Origin: CAWKDC01 sp964383495
GTDB taxonomy: Bacteria; Pseudomonadota; Gammaproteobacteria; JABCZS01
DNA length: 64,000 nucleotides
Direction: 5' to 3'
Assembly (NCBI GenBank): GCA_964383495.1
Contig: CAYLHG010000002.1
Span: 1-64,000, forward strand
Part shown: piece by piece, positions 16,777-24,860 of the stretch
Position numbering within the stretch: position 1 is the stretch's first letter
Layout of the letters: each line of letters opens with the position of its first letter
Made by a program: the position numbers and the translations under genes
Notes under the pieces: generated by a model
What the model was told of the DNA's origin: nothing
What the model saw: the letters and a program-made list of their open reading frames with translations, nothing else
Database searches by the model: none

Positions 16777-17262
16777 ATGAAATTACGCATTTTTTTAATA
16801 CTGCTACTTGTATCGGTGATAGGCTGCTCAGATAGTACATCGCCCGCTCCTCAAGCAGTAGAAACAGTTGTTATCCCTTTTGAAATTATTGAAAGCGGTA
16901 TGCAAAGCGGTTTTCACCCAGATGCCCCCGCCCTCACCCTGATCCAAGATGACGTCGCCTGGCAAGCCTTTTGGAAAACTCACAAAACTATCACCCCTAT
17001 CCCCGCAGCGCCTGCTGTCAACTTCTCTAACCAAATGCTCATTGCCGTGGTGGATAGCGACCAACCTAACAGTGCTTACTCCCTTCACCTGGACCGCGTA
17101 GAGCAGCACGGAAGCGAATTATGGGTATATGTGACGCGCGAACAACCTGCTACGGGCTGTTTAAATCTGGGCATGGTTTCCCAACCTTTTGTACTGGCCA
17201 CGCTTCCTAAAACAGCTGGCATACCCAAACTGGTATTTTCAACACATATGTATGATTGCTAG
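16777..17262 (+). CDS. PrcB-like lipoprotein
   Basis: A 161-residue lipoprotein. The signal ends in VIGC (Cys17). The C-terminal domain, about residues 55-155, has the pattern of the PrcB C-terminal domain: AWQAFWKTH, then VNFSNQMLIAVV, LHLDRVEQHGSELWVYVTRE, ATGC and QPFVLATLPK. PrcB is an accessory subunit of a spirochaete protease complex, but the isolated domain is widespread in lipoproteins of unknown role. It is followed 39 bases later by the retropepsin-like gene, which has its own promoter. Function is not assigned. Confidence 0.7.
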   Translation: MKLRIFLILLLVSVIGCSDSTSPAPQAVETVVIPFEIIESGMQSGFHPDAPALTLIQDDVAWQAFWKTHKTITPIPAAPAVNFSNQMLIAVVDSDQPNSAYSLHLDRVEQHGSELWVYVTREQPATGCLNLGMVSQPFVLATLPKTAGIPKLVFSTHMYDC

Positions 17263-17268
17263 CAGCTA

Positions 17269-17277
17269 TGGTATACT
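17269..17277 (+). promoter_or_regulatory. Extended -10 promoter (TGG TATACT)
   Basis: TG at 17269-17270 and TATACT at 17272-17277, 25 bases before the ATG of the retropepsin-like gene; GGGGGAAG at 17293-17300 serves as ribosome binding site. Confidence 0.5.
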
Positions 17278-17301
17278 AGCCCGCAAATAAATGGGGGAAG
17301 C

Positions 17302-17874
17302 ATGCAGATACAACTGGCTCGTAAGGCACTATGTTTAGCCTGGCTTTTTTGCGCCTTTTTTTTCACCATTCCTTTATCAGGGTTCACAATAGAAGAGCCT
17401 TCAAAAGTTTATGGGCGAGCAGAAATGGCTTTAATCACGGACCATAGCATCCCAGTGCATATGAGAATGGACACGGGCGCTCAAACATCCTCCCTCAGCG
17501 CCGCGCACATTGAGGTGTTCAAAAAAAAGGGTAAAGAATGGGTAAGGTTTATAGTTGAGCCAGAGAGAACGGATAAGTTATATCAATTGGAGCTTCCTCT
17601 CACTCGGCATATTAAAATCCGTAAGCGCCATGGAGAATCAACTCACCCTACTGATCTCGTCGAACATCGTGTCAGTGTAACCATTCCGGTCTGTTTGGGC
17701 GCGCAACGTAAAATGATTGAGGTATCGCTCACAGACCGTTCCCGCTTTGAATACCCCATGCTATTAGGCCGATCTGGCATGGAAGCATTTGGCATTTTGA
17801 TTGATCCCAGTAAAATTGACACTATTCAGCCACATTGCAGTACATCTGAGAAAATAAACGCAGAAGGAAAATAA
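17302..17874 (+). CDS. Retropepsin-like aspartic protease (ATP-grasp-associated)
   Basis: A 190-residue exported or membrane-anchored protein with an N-terminal hydrophobic signal/anchor (about residues 8-27). The catalytic motif of retropepsin-like enzymes is MDTGAQTSSLSA near residue 58, and YPMLLGRSGMEAFGILIDP near 155 supplies the second conserved flap/hydrophobic-Gly block. It belongs to the family annotated as putative ATP-dependent zinc protease (RimK-associated), which in comparative genomics travels with an inactive-transglutaminase 7TM protein and a RimK-type ATP-grasp ligase, exactly the two genes that follow. The stop is 2 bases before the next start, so this is an operon. The substrate is unknown. 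Confidence 0.85.
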   Translation: MQIQLARKALCLAWLFCAFFFTIPLSGFTIEEPSKVYGRAEMALITDHSIPVHMRMDTGAQTSSLSAAHIEVFKKKGKEWVRFIVEPERTDKLYQLELPLTRHIKIRKRHGESTHPTDLVEHRVSVTIPVCLGAQRKMIEVSLTDRSRFEYPMLLGRSGMEAFGILIDPSKIDTIQPHCSTSEKINAEGK

Positions 17875-17876
17875 TC

Positions 17877-19436
17877 TTGAATTATAAGAAACACTTAGTG
17901 ATCTTATCGATCATACTCGCTACACTTACGTTATGGTCTTTTTTTTATAAAATCACTGTATTACACTTGCCGTTACTAGCAGGTGGAGATAGCACTGTCT
18001 GGACGGTAGAAGCACGCATTCATTTTGATGCACAGAACAAACCTGTAAAAATCAATTTTGCCATCCCACCTGAGCAACCAAATTTCGCGCGCCTGGATGA
18101 AAATTTTGTATCTCGCAAATACGGCGCCACCATCACTCAGGTAGGCGATAATCGCATTGCAACGCTAAGCATTCGTCGCGCTTCTGATGCACAAACATTG
18201 TATTATCGCACACAATTTTATATAGATGAGGTACATTTAGGGCCCGCCTTATCTGGACGCGGTGCAGACATGCGCACTGTCTATGAAGGTGCAAAAGCGG
18301 CTGCCGCACAAACTATTGTGCACCAAGTGCGTGAAACATCTGCAGATAGTCTTACATTTGCAACCGAATTAGTTCACAGCTTGCTTAATACTGCAGATGA
18401 TAATGTATCGTTATTATTAGATCGTGATTATTCAACGGAAAACATTGCTAAAAAGGCACAAGCCTTATTACTAGGACCCAGCAAACAAGAGGGACCTAAC
18501 ATCACCAGCCGCATGGTGCATGGTTTTAGATTAACGAATGATGTAGAAGCTCGCCGAAATATTTCTTTAGAAATTTATTTAGCAGTGTGGGACACTCAAA
18601 AAAATACATGGCACTATATTAACCCCGCAAACGCGATGATAGGCTTACCGCATAACTTTTTAATATGGCAATATGGAGATGAGCCTTTTGTACGGGTAGA
18701 AGGTGGAACAGACCCCACCATGGCATTTTCTTTTACACAACAATTACATCCTTCAATTGATATTGCACACGAAGAAGCTGCTAAATCACGATCTTTTTTA
18801 ATGGATTTTTCACTGTTTAGCTTGCCTTTGCAAACACAACAGCTATATCAAATCTTGATCATGATTCCGCTAGGCGCGTTGGTTGTATTAATTATGCGCA
18901 GCTTTATTGGCATTCAAACTTTTGGCACTTTTATGCCTGTATTAATTGCCATTGCGTTTAGAGAAACTGATTTATTTTCTGGTATTTTATTATTCGCATT
19001 GATTGTGACAATTGGCTTGTCGTTACGCTTTTACTTGGAACATTTAAAATTATTATTAATCCCACGGCTAAGTGTTGTACTCTCAGGTGTTGTATTAATC
19101 ATGATGGCATTAAGCATTCTCAGCCACCGTATGGGTATGAGCTATGGGTTATCATTCGCATTATTCCCTATGGTTATTATCACCATGACAATTGAACGCA
19201 TGTCAATTGAATGGGAAGAACGTGGGGCATGGGTAGCCATTAAACAAGCATTAGGCAGCTTGTTATGTGCAACATTATCTTATATTGTCATGACTAACGG
19301 CACGGCAGAACATATTTTATTTGTATTCCCTGAATTAATTTTGCTAGTAGTTGTCTTTATGTTGTGGATTGGTCATTATCATGGTTACAGACTATCAGAA
19401 TTATTCCGCTTTAAAGATTTGACGAGCAAACAGTGA
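17877..19436 (+). CDS. Inactive transglutaminase fused to 7-TM domain
   Basis: A 519-residue membrane protein. An N-terminal anchor helix (about 7-25) is followed by a periplasmic domain of roughly 270 residues, resembling the inactive transglutaminase-like domain, then about seven transmembrane helices from residue 320 to 505 (LYQILIMIPLGALVVLIMRSF, FGTFMPVLIAIAFRETDLFSG, and later helices). Start is TTG 17877 after AAGGAA. The gene sits between the retropepsin-like and ATP-grasp genes and overlaps the latter by 4 bases. Such cassettes are proposed to sense or modify peptides at the envelope; the exact role is not known. Confidence 0.85.
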   Translation: MNYKKHLVILSIILATLTLWSFFYKITVLHLPLLAGGDSTVWTVEARIHFDAQNKPVKINFAIPPEQPNFARLDENFVSRKYGATITQVGDNRIATLSIRRASDAQTLYYRTQFYIDEVHLGPALSGRGADMRTVYEGAKAAAAQTIVHQVRETSADSLTFATELVHSLLNTADDNVSLLLDRDYSTENIAKKAQALLLGPSKQEGPNITSRMVHGFRLTNDVEARRNISLEIYLAVWDTQKNTWHYINPANAMIGLPHNFLIWQYGDEPFVRVEGGTDPTMAFSFTQQLHPSIDIAHEEAAKSRSFLMDFSLFSLPLQTQQLYQILIMIPLGALVVLIMRSFIGIQTFGTFMPVLIAIAFRETDLFSGILLFALIVTIGLSLRFYLEHLKLLLIPRLSVVLSGVVLIMMALSILSHRMGMSYGLSFALFPMVIITMTIERMSIEWEERGAWVAIKQALGSLLCATLSYIVMTNGTAEHILFVFPELILLVVVFMLWIGHYHGYRLSELFRFKDLTSKQ

Positions 19437-20389
19437 TGCAAAATCCTTTAACTGTTTTAAAATCCCTGAAAGCAAAAGGAATATTAGGCATGAACCAGCG
19501 CAATGCCGAGTTCATTCAATTATATAATCCGCGCAAAAACTTCCCCTTGGTTGACAATAAAATTTTAACAAAAGCGCTTGCGCAAAAAGTGGGTATTGGG
19601 GTCCCCGAATTATATTGCGTGGTAGAAATTGAGCATCAAATCGCACAAATTCACGAGGTATTAAAACAACATACTAGTTTTGTCGTAAAGCCTGCGCACG
19701 GTAGTGGTGGCACAGGTATTTTAGTGATTGTTGGAAGGCGTGGGTCTAATTATTTAAAATCTGATGGCACCATTTTAACACCTGATGATTTAAGTTTTCA
19801 TATTTCTAATACATTGAGTGGATTATATAGTTTAGGTGGTGCTCCTGATGCAGCGATGATTGAATATCGCGTAGAGTTTGATCCCCTCTTTCAAGAAGTG
19901 AGTTACCAAGGGGTACCTGACATTCGTGTGATTGTATTTCAAGGTTACCCAGTAATGGCGATGGTTCGTTTACCTACGCGCCAATCCAGTGGTAAAGCCA
20001 ATTTACATCAAGGTGCTATTGGCGTAGGCGTGGATTTGCAAACTGGTTTTACCAGAATGGGCGTGCAGCACAATCAATTGGCTACATTGCATCCTGATAC
20101 AGGTTCTCCTGTAGAAGGCATTACAATTCCTCATTGGGAAAATTTATTATTATTTTGTTCGCGTTGTTATGAATTAACGGGTTTGGGTTACATTGGCGTA
20201 GATATTGTATTGGATAAAAATAAAGGACCTATGATGTTGGAAATTAACGCGCGACCTGGGCTTGCCATTCAAATTGCCAACCAAAAAGGTTTGCTCCCAC
20301 GATTATCGTGTATTAAACAAGAAGCAGGCATAAAACGCACACCAGAAGAACGCGTAGGATTGGTGTTAAAAAACGCCGTGTTTGCGTGA
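19433..20389 (+). CDS. RimK-type ATP-grasp alpha-L-glutamate ligase-like protein
   Basis: A 318-residue ATP-grasp enzyme, annotated in families as alpha-L-glutamate ligase-related. Features are MNQRNAEFIQLYNPRKNFPLVDNK at the start, the ATP-binding FVVKPAHGSGGTGILVI near residue 83, and the metal-binding GYIGVDIVLD...MLEINARPGLAIQIAN near 260-283. It probably forms an amide or peptide bond on an unknown acceptor. The start overlaps the 7TM gene stop by 4 bases (ATGA), completing a three-gene operon. Transcription ends against the convergent 20394-21086 gene with a 4-base gap. Confidence 0.88.
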   Translation: MMQNPLTVLKSLKAKGILGMNQRNAEFIQLYNPRKNFPLVDNKILTKALAQKVGIGVPELYCVVEIEHQIAQIHEVLKQHTSFVVKPAHGSGGTGILVIVGRRGSNYLKSDGTILTPDDLSFHISNTLSGLYSLGGAPDAAMIEYRVEFDPLFQEVSYQGVPDIRVIVFQGYPVMAMVRLPTRQSSGKANLHQGAIGVGVDLQTGFTRMGVQHNQLATLHPDTGSPVEGITIPHWENLLLFCSRCYELTGLGYIGVDIVLDKNKGPMMLEINARPGLAIQIANQKGLLPRLSCIKQEAGIKRTPEERVGLVLKNAVFA

Positions 20390-20393
20390 GAAG

Positions 20394-21086
20394 CTATGGG
20401 CGCTTCTTCAAGATACTTTTAGGTACCTTCGGCGACGCATCACCCTCTGGACCCGGGGTTCTTCTATCATCAGCTGTATCGCCGCTATTTTCAGGAGGGG
20501 GAGCTATGGTAGAGTCCTTCTCAAATTCACGAAATTGCTCTAGATTGGACCCAAATGCAACTCGTAGGTCGATCGTTGTTGGCAAAAATTTATCTGGCTT
20601 AACACCTCTGTCCTTAGCTACATCCAACGCTCTGTTTTGCAATGCTTTGAGCTCATCATCTGTTTCCATGCGAACTCCTCCTACTTGATCATCATTATCA
20701 TCATCGCCATTATCATCATGGCTATTTGTGTCCCTGTCTCTATCTTTATAAGAAAGCGGAAATTCACTATCGCTATTTGCTCCCCTGCCTCTATTTTTAG
20801 AAGAAAGCGAAAATTCACGAGGAGCTATGGGCGTCACCTTTAAAGACGCGCACAGGCCATTATAAAACCCCAGCATTCGTTGATGCTCATTTTCATCAAA
20901 CACTGGCATATCTTTGATTACTTGCTTTTGCTGTTCAAACACTGCAGCAATAGATTCGATATTATTATCTGCACGTTGTAATGCCAGCACTAAATTCTCG
21001 CTAAAGAAAAACAACCACATAGAATCCTTGTCAAGCTGTTTGCTCTCATTGGTTATTTGTGCCAAAATCTCTGTTTTAGTTGGCAT
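20394..21086 (-). CDS. Acidic repeat-containing protein, unknown
   Basis: A 230-residue protein of unknown function. The start was placed at ATG 21086 (MPTKTEILAQI) because AAGGAGAT lies 9 bases upstream; an upstream in-frame ATG has none. The N-terminal 95 residues are helical; a tandem 17-residue repeat (EFSLSSKNRGRGANSDS / EFPLSYKDRDRDTNSHD) follows, then an Asp-rich low-complexity run, a charged helix and a Pro-rich disordered tail ending SILKKRP. No signal peptide or membrane helix. The modular, disordered make-up is compatible with a translocated effector, but no domain supports this. Confidence 0.5.
   Translation of the reverse strand: MPTKTEILAQITNESKQLDKDSMWLFFFSENLVLALQRADNNIESIAAVFEQQKQVIKDMPVFDENEHQRMLGFYNGLCASLKVTPIAPREFSLSSKNRGRGANSDSEFPLSYKDRDRDTNSHDDNGDDDNDDQVGGVRMETDDELKALQNRALDVAKDRGVKPDKFLPTTIDLRVAFGSNLEQFREFEKDSTIAPPPENSGDTADDRRTPGPEGDASPKVPKSILKKRP
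20721..20822 (-). repeat. Tandem 51-bp in-frame repeat
   Basis: Two adjacent 51-base units (20721-20771 and 20772-20822) starting GCTATTTG on the plus strand and differing at about ten positions. They encode the duplicated 17-residue motif of the 20394-21086 protein. Confidence 0.75.
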
Positions 21087-21157
21087 CTTACTATCTCCTT
21101 CTGGATACGGCATGTATGCATAATTAAAAGCTATGTGTCTGGCTAGCTATTAATCCC

Positions 21158-21185
21158 AGTATAGCAGAACCGAAAAGGAAGCCAA
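21158..21185 (-). promoter_or_regulatory. Promoter of the 20394-21086 gene
   Basis: Minus strand TTGGCT (21185-21180), 16 bases, and an extended -10 TGC TATACT (TATACT at 21163-21158). The start codon is about 72 bases downstream. Confidence 0.5.
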
Positions 21186-21251
21186 CTAATCTGAGTTTAG
21201 AAATAGGTCAGAGTGGGAAGACAGAGAACAGACAATAGGCCCTTTATCTCG

Positions 21252-21995
21252 CTAACCCTTCTTCTTAATATCTTCCACTGCCTTCAAAATCCCTCGTAAT
21301 ATATTAATCTCTATCAAATCCGGCGCTGCGCGTAAGAATAAACGGCGTAAACGCTCTTTTAAACGACGAGGATGAGCTGTATTTAAAAACTGGATTTGCT
21401 CAAGCACAGTATATAAGTGCTCCATCAACCCATCAAATATTTCCAATGGTGCTGGCACATGTGCTTCTGTTGCTTTCACTGCGTGCATTGCCATCATGAC
21501 TTCATAACAAATAACTTGTACCGCGGCTGCTAAATTTAACGCGCGGCATTCAGAGGAAGTGGGAATTTCTACGTGAAAATGGCATTGCTGCAATTCATCG
21601 TTATGCAACCCGTCGCGCTCGCGTCCAAATACAATTGCAACCGTTTGCCCACTTGCAGCCAAACTGCATACTTTTTCTCCCAATTCACGCGTCCCTAACA
21701 TCGGCCACGGTAAATGACGTGACTGCGCACTCGTACCAACCACTAAGTGTGCGCCTGCAAGCGCTTCAGATAAACTAGAAACTACGCATGCTTTTTCTAA
21801 AATATCGATGGCATGTTCTGTAGCGCGCGCATCCGCACGAGGATCTGGAAAAAATTTGGGGGACACTAATGTTAATTGCGATAATCCCATGGTTTTCATG
21901 GCGCGTGCAGCTGCGCCAATATTGCCAGGGTGAGAGGTTTCTACAAGTACAATGTTAATACGCGCAGGAATATTCGCCGGAATATTCAATGGCAT
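21252..21995 (-). CDS. trmJ: tRNA (cytidine/uridine-2'-O-)-methyltransferase TrmJ
   Basis: SPOUT-class methyltransferase that 2'-O-methylates position 32 of several tRNAs. The N-terminal INIVLVETSHPGNIGAAARAMKTMGL, the knot motifs VAIVFGRERDGLHNDELQQC and IPTSSECRALNLAAAVQVICYE, and length 247 all match the family. It lies 2 bases after suhB on the same strand, an arrangement common in gammaproteobacteria, where trmJ and suhB are usually neighbours. Confidence 0.93.
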   Translation of the reverse strand: MPLNIPANIPARINIVLVETSHPGNIGAAARAMKTMGLSQLTLVSPKFFPDPRADARATEHAIDILEKACVVSSLSEALAGAHLVVGTSAQSRHLPWPMLGTRELGEKVCSLAASGQTVAIVFGRERDGLHNDELQQCHFHVEIPTSSECRALNLAAAVQVICYEVMMAMHAVKATEAHVPAPLEIFDGLMEHLYTVLEQIQFLNTAHPRRLKERLRRLFLRAAPDLIEINILRGILKAVEDIKKKG

Positions 21996-21997
21996 GA

Positions 21998-22774
21998 CTA
22001 CTTAGCCCGTTCGCGCAACAGCGCTTCCAAAGCAGGCATTAATTTCAAACTGCCGCCCATAAAACTGCCGGTGTTTAAATAATCGTCACCTTCCAGGCCT
22101 ACAATGACACCACCCGCCTCTGAAATCATCAATGTGCCAGCAGCGATGTCCCATATTTGCATGCCCCATTGCACACAACCATCTGCCAGCCCTGCAGCAA
22201 CATGCGCTAAATCGAGCGCTGCAGAACCGCTTCGACGAATAGCTGCAGATTGTAGCGTTAGTTGAATCATTTTGTGCGCATGATCAGGCGTCAGATCTCG
22301 CTTGTTAAAACTTAATGTGATTAACGCTTTAGACAATAATTTAAAATTCCGCACACGAACACGTTTATCATTACAAAACGCTCCACTACCACGTGAGGCG
22401 GTAAATAATACATCACGCACGGGATCATAAATCAATCCATGCTCAATTCGGCCGTTTTCTTCATACGCCATGGAAATACAAAAGTTAGGATAGCCGTGAA
22501 TAAAATTCATGGTGCCATCGAGTGGATCAATAATCCAACGGCAATTATCATGACCTACTGTCTCACCCGATTCCTCACCTAAAAAACCATGCGTGGGGTA
22601 AAATTTAAAAAGCGTGTCTATGATGATTTCTTCTGATTTGCGATCAACATCTGTCACATAATCGTTCACCCCTTTTGAGGATACCTTTACTTCATCCAAA
22701 CGCTCATAAGCGCGCATGATGTGGCTCCCCGCTTTACGAGCAGCGCGGGTGGCAATATTAAGAAATGGATGCAT
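21998..22774 (-). CDS. suhB: Inositol-1-monophosphatase family protein SuhB
   Basis: Metal-dependent phosphatase of the IMPase family; in E. coli it also participates in rRNA transcription antitermination. The metal site motifs are FLGEESGE near residue 65 and WIIDPLDGTMNFIHGYPNF near 82, with MQIWDIAAGTLMISEAGG near 212. Length 258 is normal. MHPFLNIATRAARKAGSHIMRAYERL is the usual N terminus. It and trmJ probably form an operon. Confidence 0.94.
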   Translation of the reverse strand: MHPFLNIATRAARKAGSHIMRAYERLDEVKVSSKGVNDYVTDVDRKSEEIIIDTLFKFYPTHGFLGEESGETVGHDNCRWIIDPLDGTMNFIHGYPNFCISMAYEENGRIEHGLIYDPVRDVLFTASRGSGAFCNDKRVRVRNFKLLSKALITLSFNKRDLTPDHAHKMIQLTLQSAAIRRSGSAALDLAHVAAGLADGCVQWGMQIWDIAAGTLMISEAGGVIVGLEGDDYLNTGSFMGGSLKLMPALEALLRERAK

Positions 22775-22921
22775 TAGGACCCCCTGAAATGACAGGCTAG
22801 AGTACCAAATTCTAGGGAGAGAGGCAATGAGCTTGTCAACTAATAACAGCTAAAAGGCACCGCTGATTGATTTATCGGCCCAATGGCTTTCTTTGCAAAT
22901 AACTAAATCTTGAAGTTAACG
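22775..22921. other. Non-coding stretch, nothing recognised
   Basis: Upstream region of suhB. I see no gene, hairpin or clear promoter in this part; it borders a coding-like remnant on the minus strand. Confidence 0.4.
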
Positions 22922-23053
22922 CTATGGAATTGACGTCAAAGTTGAGCTGCTATTATTCCCAACATACCCTTTTTCTTCCGCAACTTCATATACATTAGTA
23001 CACAATGCAGTTACACCAGCTGCTAGTACCCAGCCCCCTTGCGCTTCCCTCAA
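22922..23053 (-). pseudogene. Coding-like remnant, 5' end lost near the toxin-antitoxin promoter
   Basis: On the minus strand an open frame of 43 codons (TTG 23053 to TAG 22922) reads REAQGGWVLAAGVTALC and then NVYEVAEEKGYVGNNSSS before stopping after SIP. The amino-acid make-up looks like real protein rather than random translation, but there is no ATG and no ribosome binding site. The frame closes upstream at a TAG inside the operator of the adjacent Phd/PIN module. It could be the 3' end of a gene truncated when that module arrived. The LREAQGG part faintly recalls double-glycine leaders of small secreted peptides, which is speculative. Confidence 0.35.
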
Positions 23054-23083
23054 AACTGGACTAAACTAAGGTGACTTAGTTTA
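23039..23083 (+). promoter_or_regulatory. Promoter and palindromic operator of the Phd/PIN module
   Basis: A perfect 9-bp inverted repeat TAAACTAAG (23062-23070) GTGA CTTAGTTTA (23075-23083) directly before the antitoxin gene. A -35-like TTGCGC (23039-23044) with a 17-base spacer puts the -10 (TAAACT, 23062-23067) inside the left arm, as expected for autorepression by the antitoxin. Confidence 0.65.
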
Positions 23084-23093
23084 CGAGGGCGCT

Positions 23094-23336
23094 ATGCGTA
23101 CTATCAACATACATGAAGCTAAAACACATTTATCGCAACTTGTTGAACAAGCTGCCCATGGCAAGCCTTTTATTATTGCAAAGGCAGGCAAACCAATTGT
23201 TAAGGTCGTTCCACTTGATACCCCTGTTGGCAACGAAGTAAAACGGCTGAATTTTTTAGTAGGTGAAATTGAAATTCCTAATGATTTCGATGAGATGGGC
23301 CGCGCTGAAATCGAAAAGTTATTTGGTGAAAAATGA
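23094..23336 (+). CDS. Phd/YefM-family antitoxin
   Basis: An 80-residue type II antitoxin. The N-terminal DNA-binding domain MRTINIHEAKTHLSQLVEQAAHG...IIAKAGKPIVKVVPL is typical of Phd/YefM (VapB-like) proteins; the C-terminal part, with NFLVGEIEIPNDFDEMG, would wrap and inhibit the toxin. It overlaps the toxin gene by 4 bases (ATGA). It is probably autoregulated through the palindrome just upstream. Confidence 0.9.
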   Translation: MRTINIHEAKTHLSQLVEQAAHGKPFIIAKAGKPIVKVVPLDTPVGNEVKRLNFLVGEIEIPNDFDEMGRAEIEKLFGEK

Positions 23337-23719
23337 AATATATTTTGGATACCCATTTACTCTTATGGGCAGCAGGACAATCAGCCAAACTTTCCAAAGT
23401 TGCGCGAGATTTGATAAATGATTCAGATCATCAATTCTTTTTTAGCGCAGCAAGCTTGTGGGAAATTACTATTAAACGAGGGCTAGGGCGCAATGATTTT
23501 CGCATTGATCCCCATTTACTGCTACGCGGTCTGTTGGACAATGGATATCAAGAATTACCCATCACAAGTGAGCATACTCTAGCGACAGCTTTTTTACCAC
23601 CCATTCATAAAGATCCCTTTGATCGTATCATCATTGCGCAAGCGATCGCAGAAGGTTTTGAATTGCTCACGACAGATGCATTAGTCGCTCAATATCCAGG
23701 GCCTATTAAAGAAGTTTAG
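23333..23719 (+). CDS. PIN-domain ribonuclease toxin (VapC-type)
   Basis: A 128-residue PIN-domain RNase. Acidic active-site residues are visible: Asp6 (YILDTHLLLW), Glu44 (SLWEITIK), Asp97 (DPFDRIIIAQA) and Asp115 (LLTTDALV). Such toxins usually cut tRNA or rRNA. All catalytic positions are intact, so it is likely functional. Its 3' end overlaps the convergent membrane-protein gene by 4 bases, an unusually tight junction. Confidence 0.92.
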   Translation: MKYILDTHLLLWAAGQSAKLSKVARDLINDSDHQFFFSAASLWEITIKRGLGRNDFRIDPHLLLRGLLDNGYQELPITSEHTLATAFLPPIHKDPFDRIIIAQAIAEGFELLTTDALVAQYPGPIKEV

Positions 23720-24495
23720 GCAGGCTGAATTTGCCCACAAGCCAACACATACCCACTATTATTATTAGCAGCATTATACGTATTTAGCAGCAAAGGTAGA
23801 TTGTCATTATTTTGGTTAGCATTATTATTGGCATCTACAGATTGCACCAAAGGATCAGAATCTGAAAAAGCAAAAATAAGAGGCTCCGTGGGCTTATCGA
23901 AATATAAAATACTTACGGTTAACCCAAAAGAAAATAAACTCAATACTGGACCAATTGTATATTTTGCGATGAACCATACATCTGTTGAAAATAAAAATAC
24001 TACAGCCATACTCAACGCAGCGCTTAGGGTCATTTCAACAGCCCAGATATAATCAATTTTCCGCCAAGCAGCATCTGATTTAGAAAATAGATGTTTGTTT
24101 AAGAATTCATTTTTCTTAATGAAATTGGGAACCACCGTTTTAATCACTGGAGCTTTGGAAAATATGGCAGCCACACCGAAACCTACTCCCATCAGCAACC
24201 CGGAAATAGGTTCTTGAATTTTTCCCATAAAAGAATTATCTAACAAAACAGCGGGTAACCCTAAGACCGCTAAAAAGAAAAGGGCTACATACTGCAGTGG
24301 TTCAATTTTAATCCCGCTCAGTTTGAGCGCCCCCATTAGCACGGGAAGGACAACCAGCGAAGCAATAATGGAAGAGAATAAACCCCCAAAACAATAATAG
24401 GCAACGATGCTCGCCACCGCAGAAAGCAAAGTAACCCCTGCATTAGCTGCAAATTGGCGGAAATCAGGGTCTTCTAAATATTTTGGAATGATCAC
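23716..24495 (-). CDS. Multi-pass membrane protein, unknown
   Basis: A 259-residue protein with about seven hydrophobic segments between residues 15 and 200 and a soluble Asn-rich C-terminal tail (NNNANQNNDN, then NAANNNSGYVLACGQIQPA). I do not recognise the family. The frame opens at GTG 24495 without an obvious ribosome binding site, and the DNA just upstream belongs to the flank of the REP-transposase element, so the original 5' end may have been altered. The 3' end overlaps the PIN toxin gene by 4 bases. Confidence 0.5.
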   Translation of the reverse strand: MIIPKYLEDPDFRQFAANAGVTLLSAVASIVAYYCFGGLFSSIIASLVVLPVLMGALKLSGIKIEPLQYVALFFLAVLGLPAVLLDNSFMGKIQEPISGLLMGVGFGVAAIFSKAPVIKTVVPNFIKKNEFLNKHLFSKSDAAWRKIDYIWAVEMTLSAALSMAVVFLFSTDVWFIAKYTIGPVLSLFSFGLTVSILYFDKPTEPLIFAFSDSDPLVQSVDANNNANQNNDNLPLLLNTYNAANNNSGYVLACGQIQPA

Positions 24496-24548
24496 AATAA
24501 TCGCATTTTACTCGTTTTTAAGCTCAAGCTCAAACATTTGGTGGACAA

Positions 24549-24612
24549 CCGGCGTCAAAACCCCCGCCTCGTTCCCGCGAGCGGGGATAAACTCCGCGAG
24601 ATGGGGGTTTTT
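24549..24612. repeat. GC-rich intergenic hairpin
   Basis: AAACCCCC at the left and GGGGGTTT at the right enclose CCCGCGAGCGGGG and CCGCGAG, giving a long imperfect stem. It resembles other GC-rich intergenic hairpins in the window (33719-33808, 38812-38886, 44800-44873) in style, not exact sequence. Confidence 0.45.
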
Positions 24613-24688
24613 GAGATTGTTTGATGCAGGAATGAAAGTATCTGCCCATGAATGATCTGCGCGAACATGGATATCAATCATTAAATAG

Positions 24689-24792
24689 CAGGCCGAAGGC
24701 CTGAAAGTTACTAGCCTGGGGCAAACGAGGCGAGCCGAGTGCCGCCCCAGGTTAACGATAGAAAGAAACACGCAGCGCTGTAAGCGCGAAAG
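24689..24792 (+). repeat. Left 104-bp inverted repeat arm
   Basis: Contains the hairpin-forming CCTGGGGC/GCCCCAGG core. It matches the right arm in reverse complement with 2 mismatches. Confidence 0.9.
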
Positions 24793-24860
24793 AAAAACCT
24801 TGCCAATAACAATGGTTGTGTAATAATGACAGTATAAATAATAAGAAAAAGGAAAATTTT

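Noticed and set aside
24508..24771. Minus-strand frame upstream of the REP-transposase
   Set aside because: Reads through GC-rich hairpin and REP arm sequence; composition is not protein-like.
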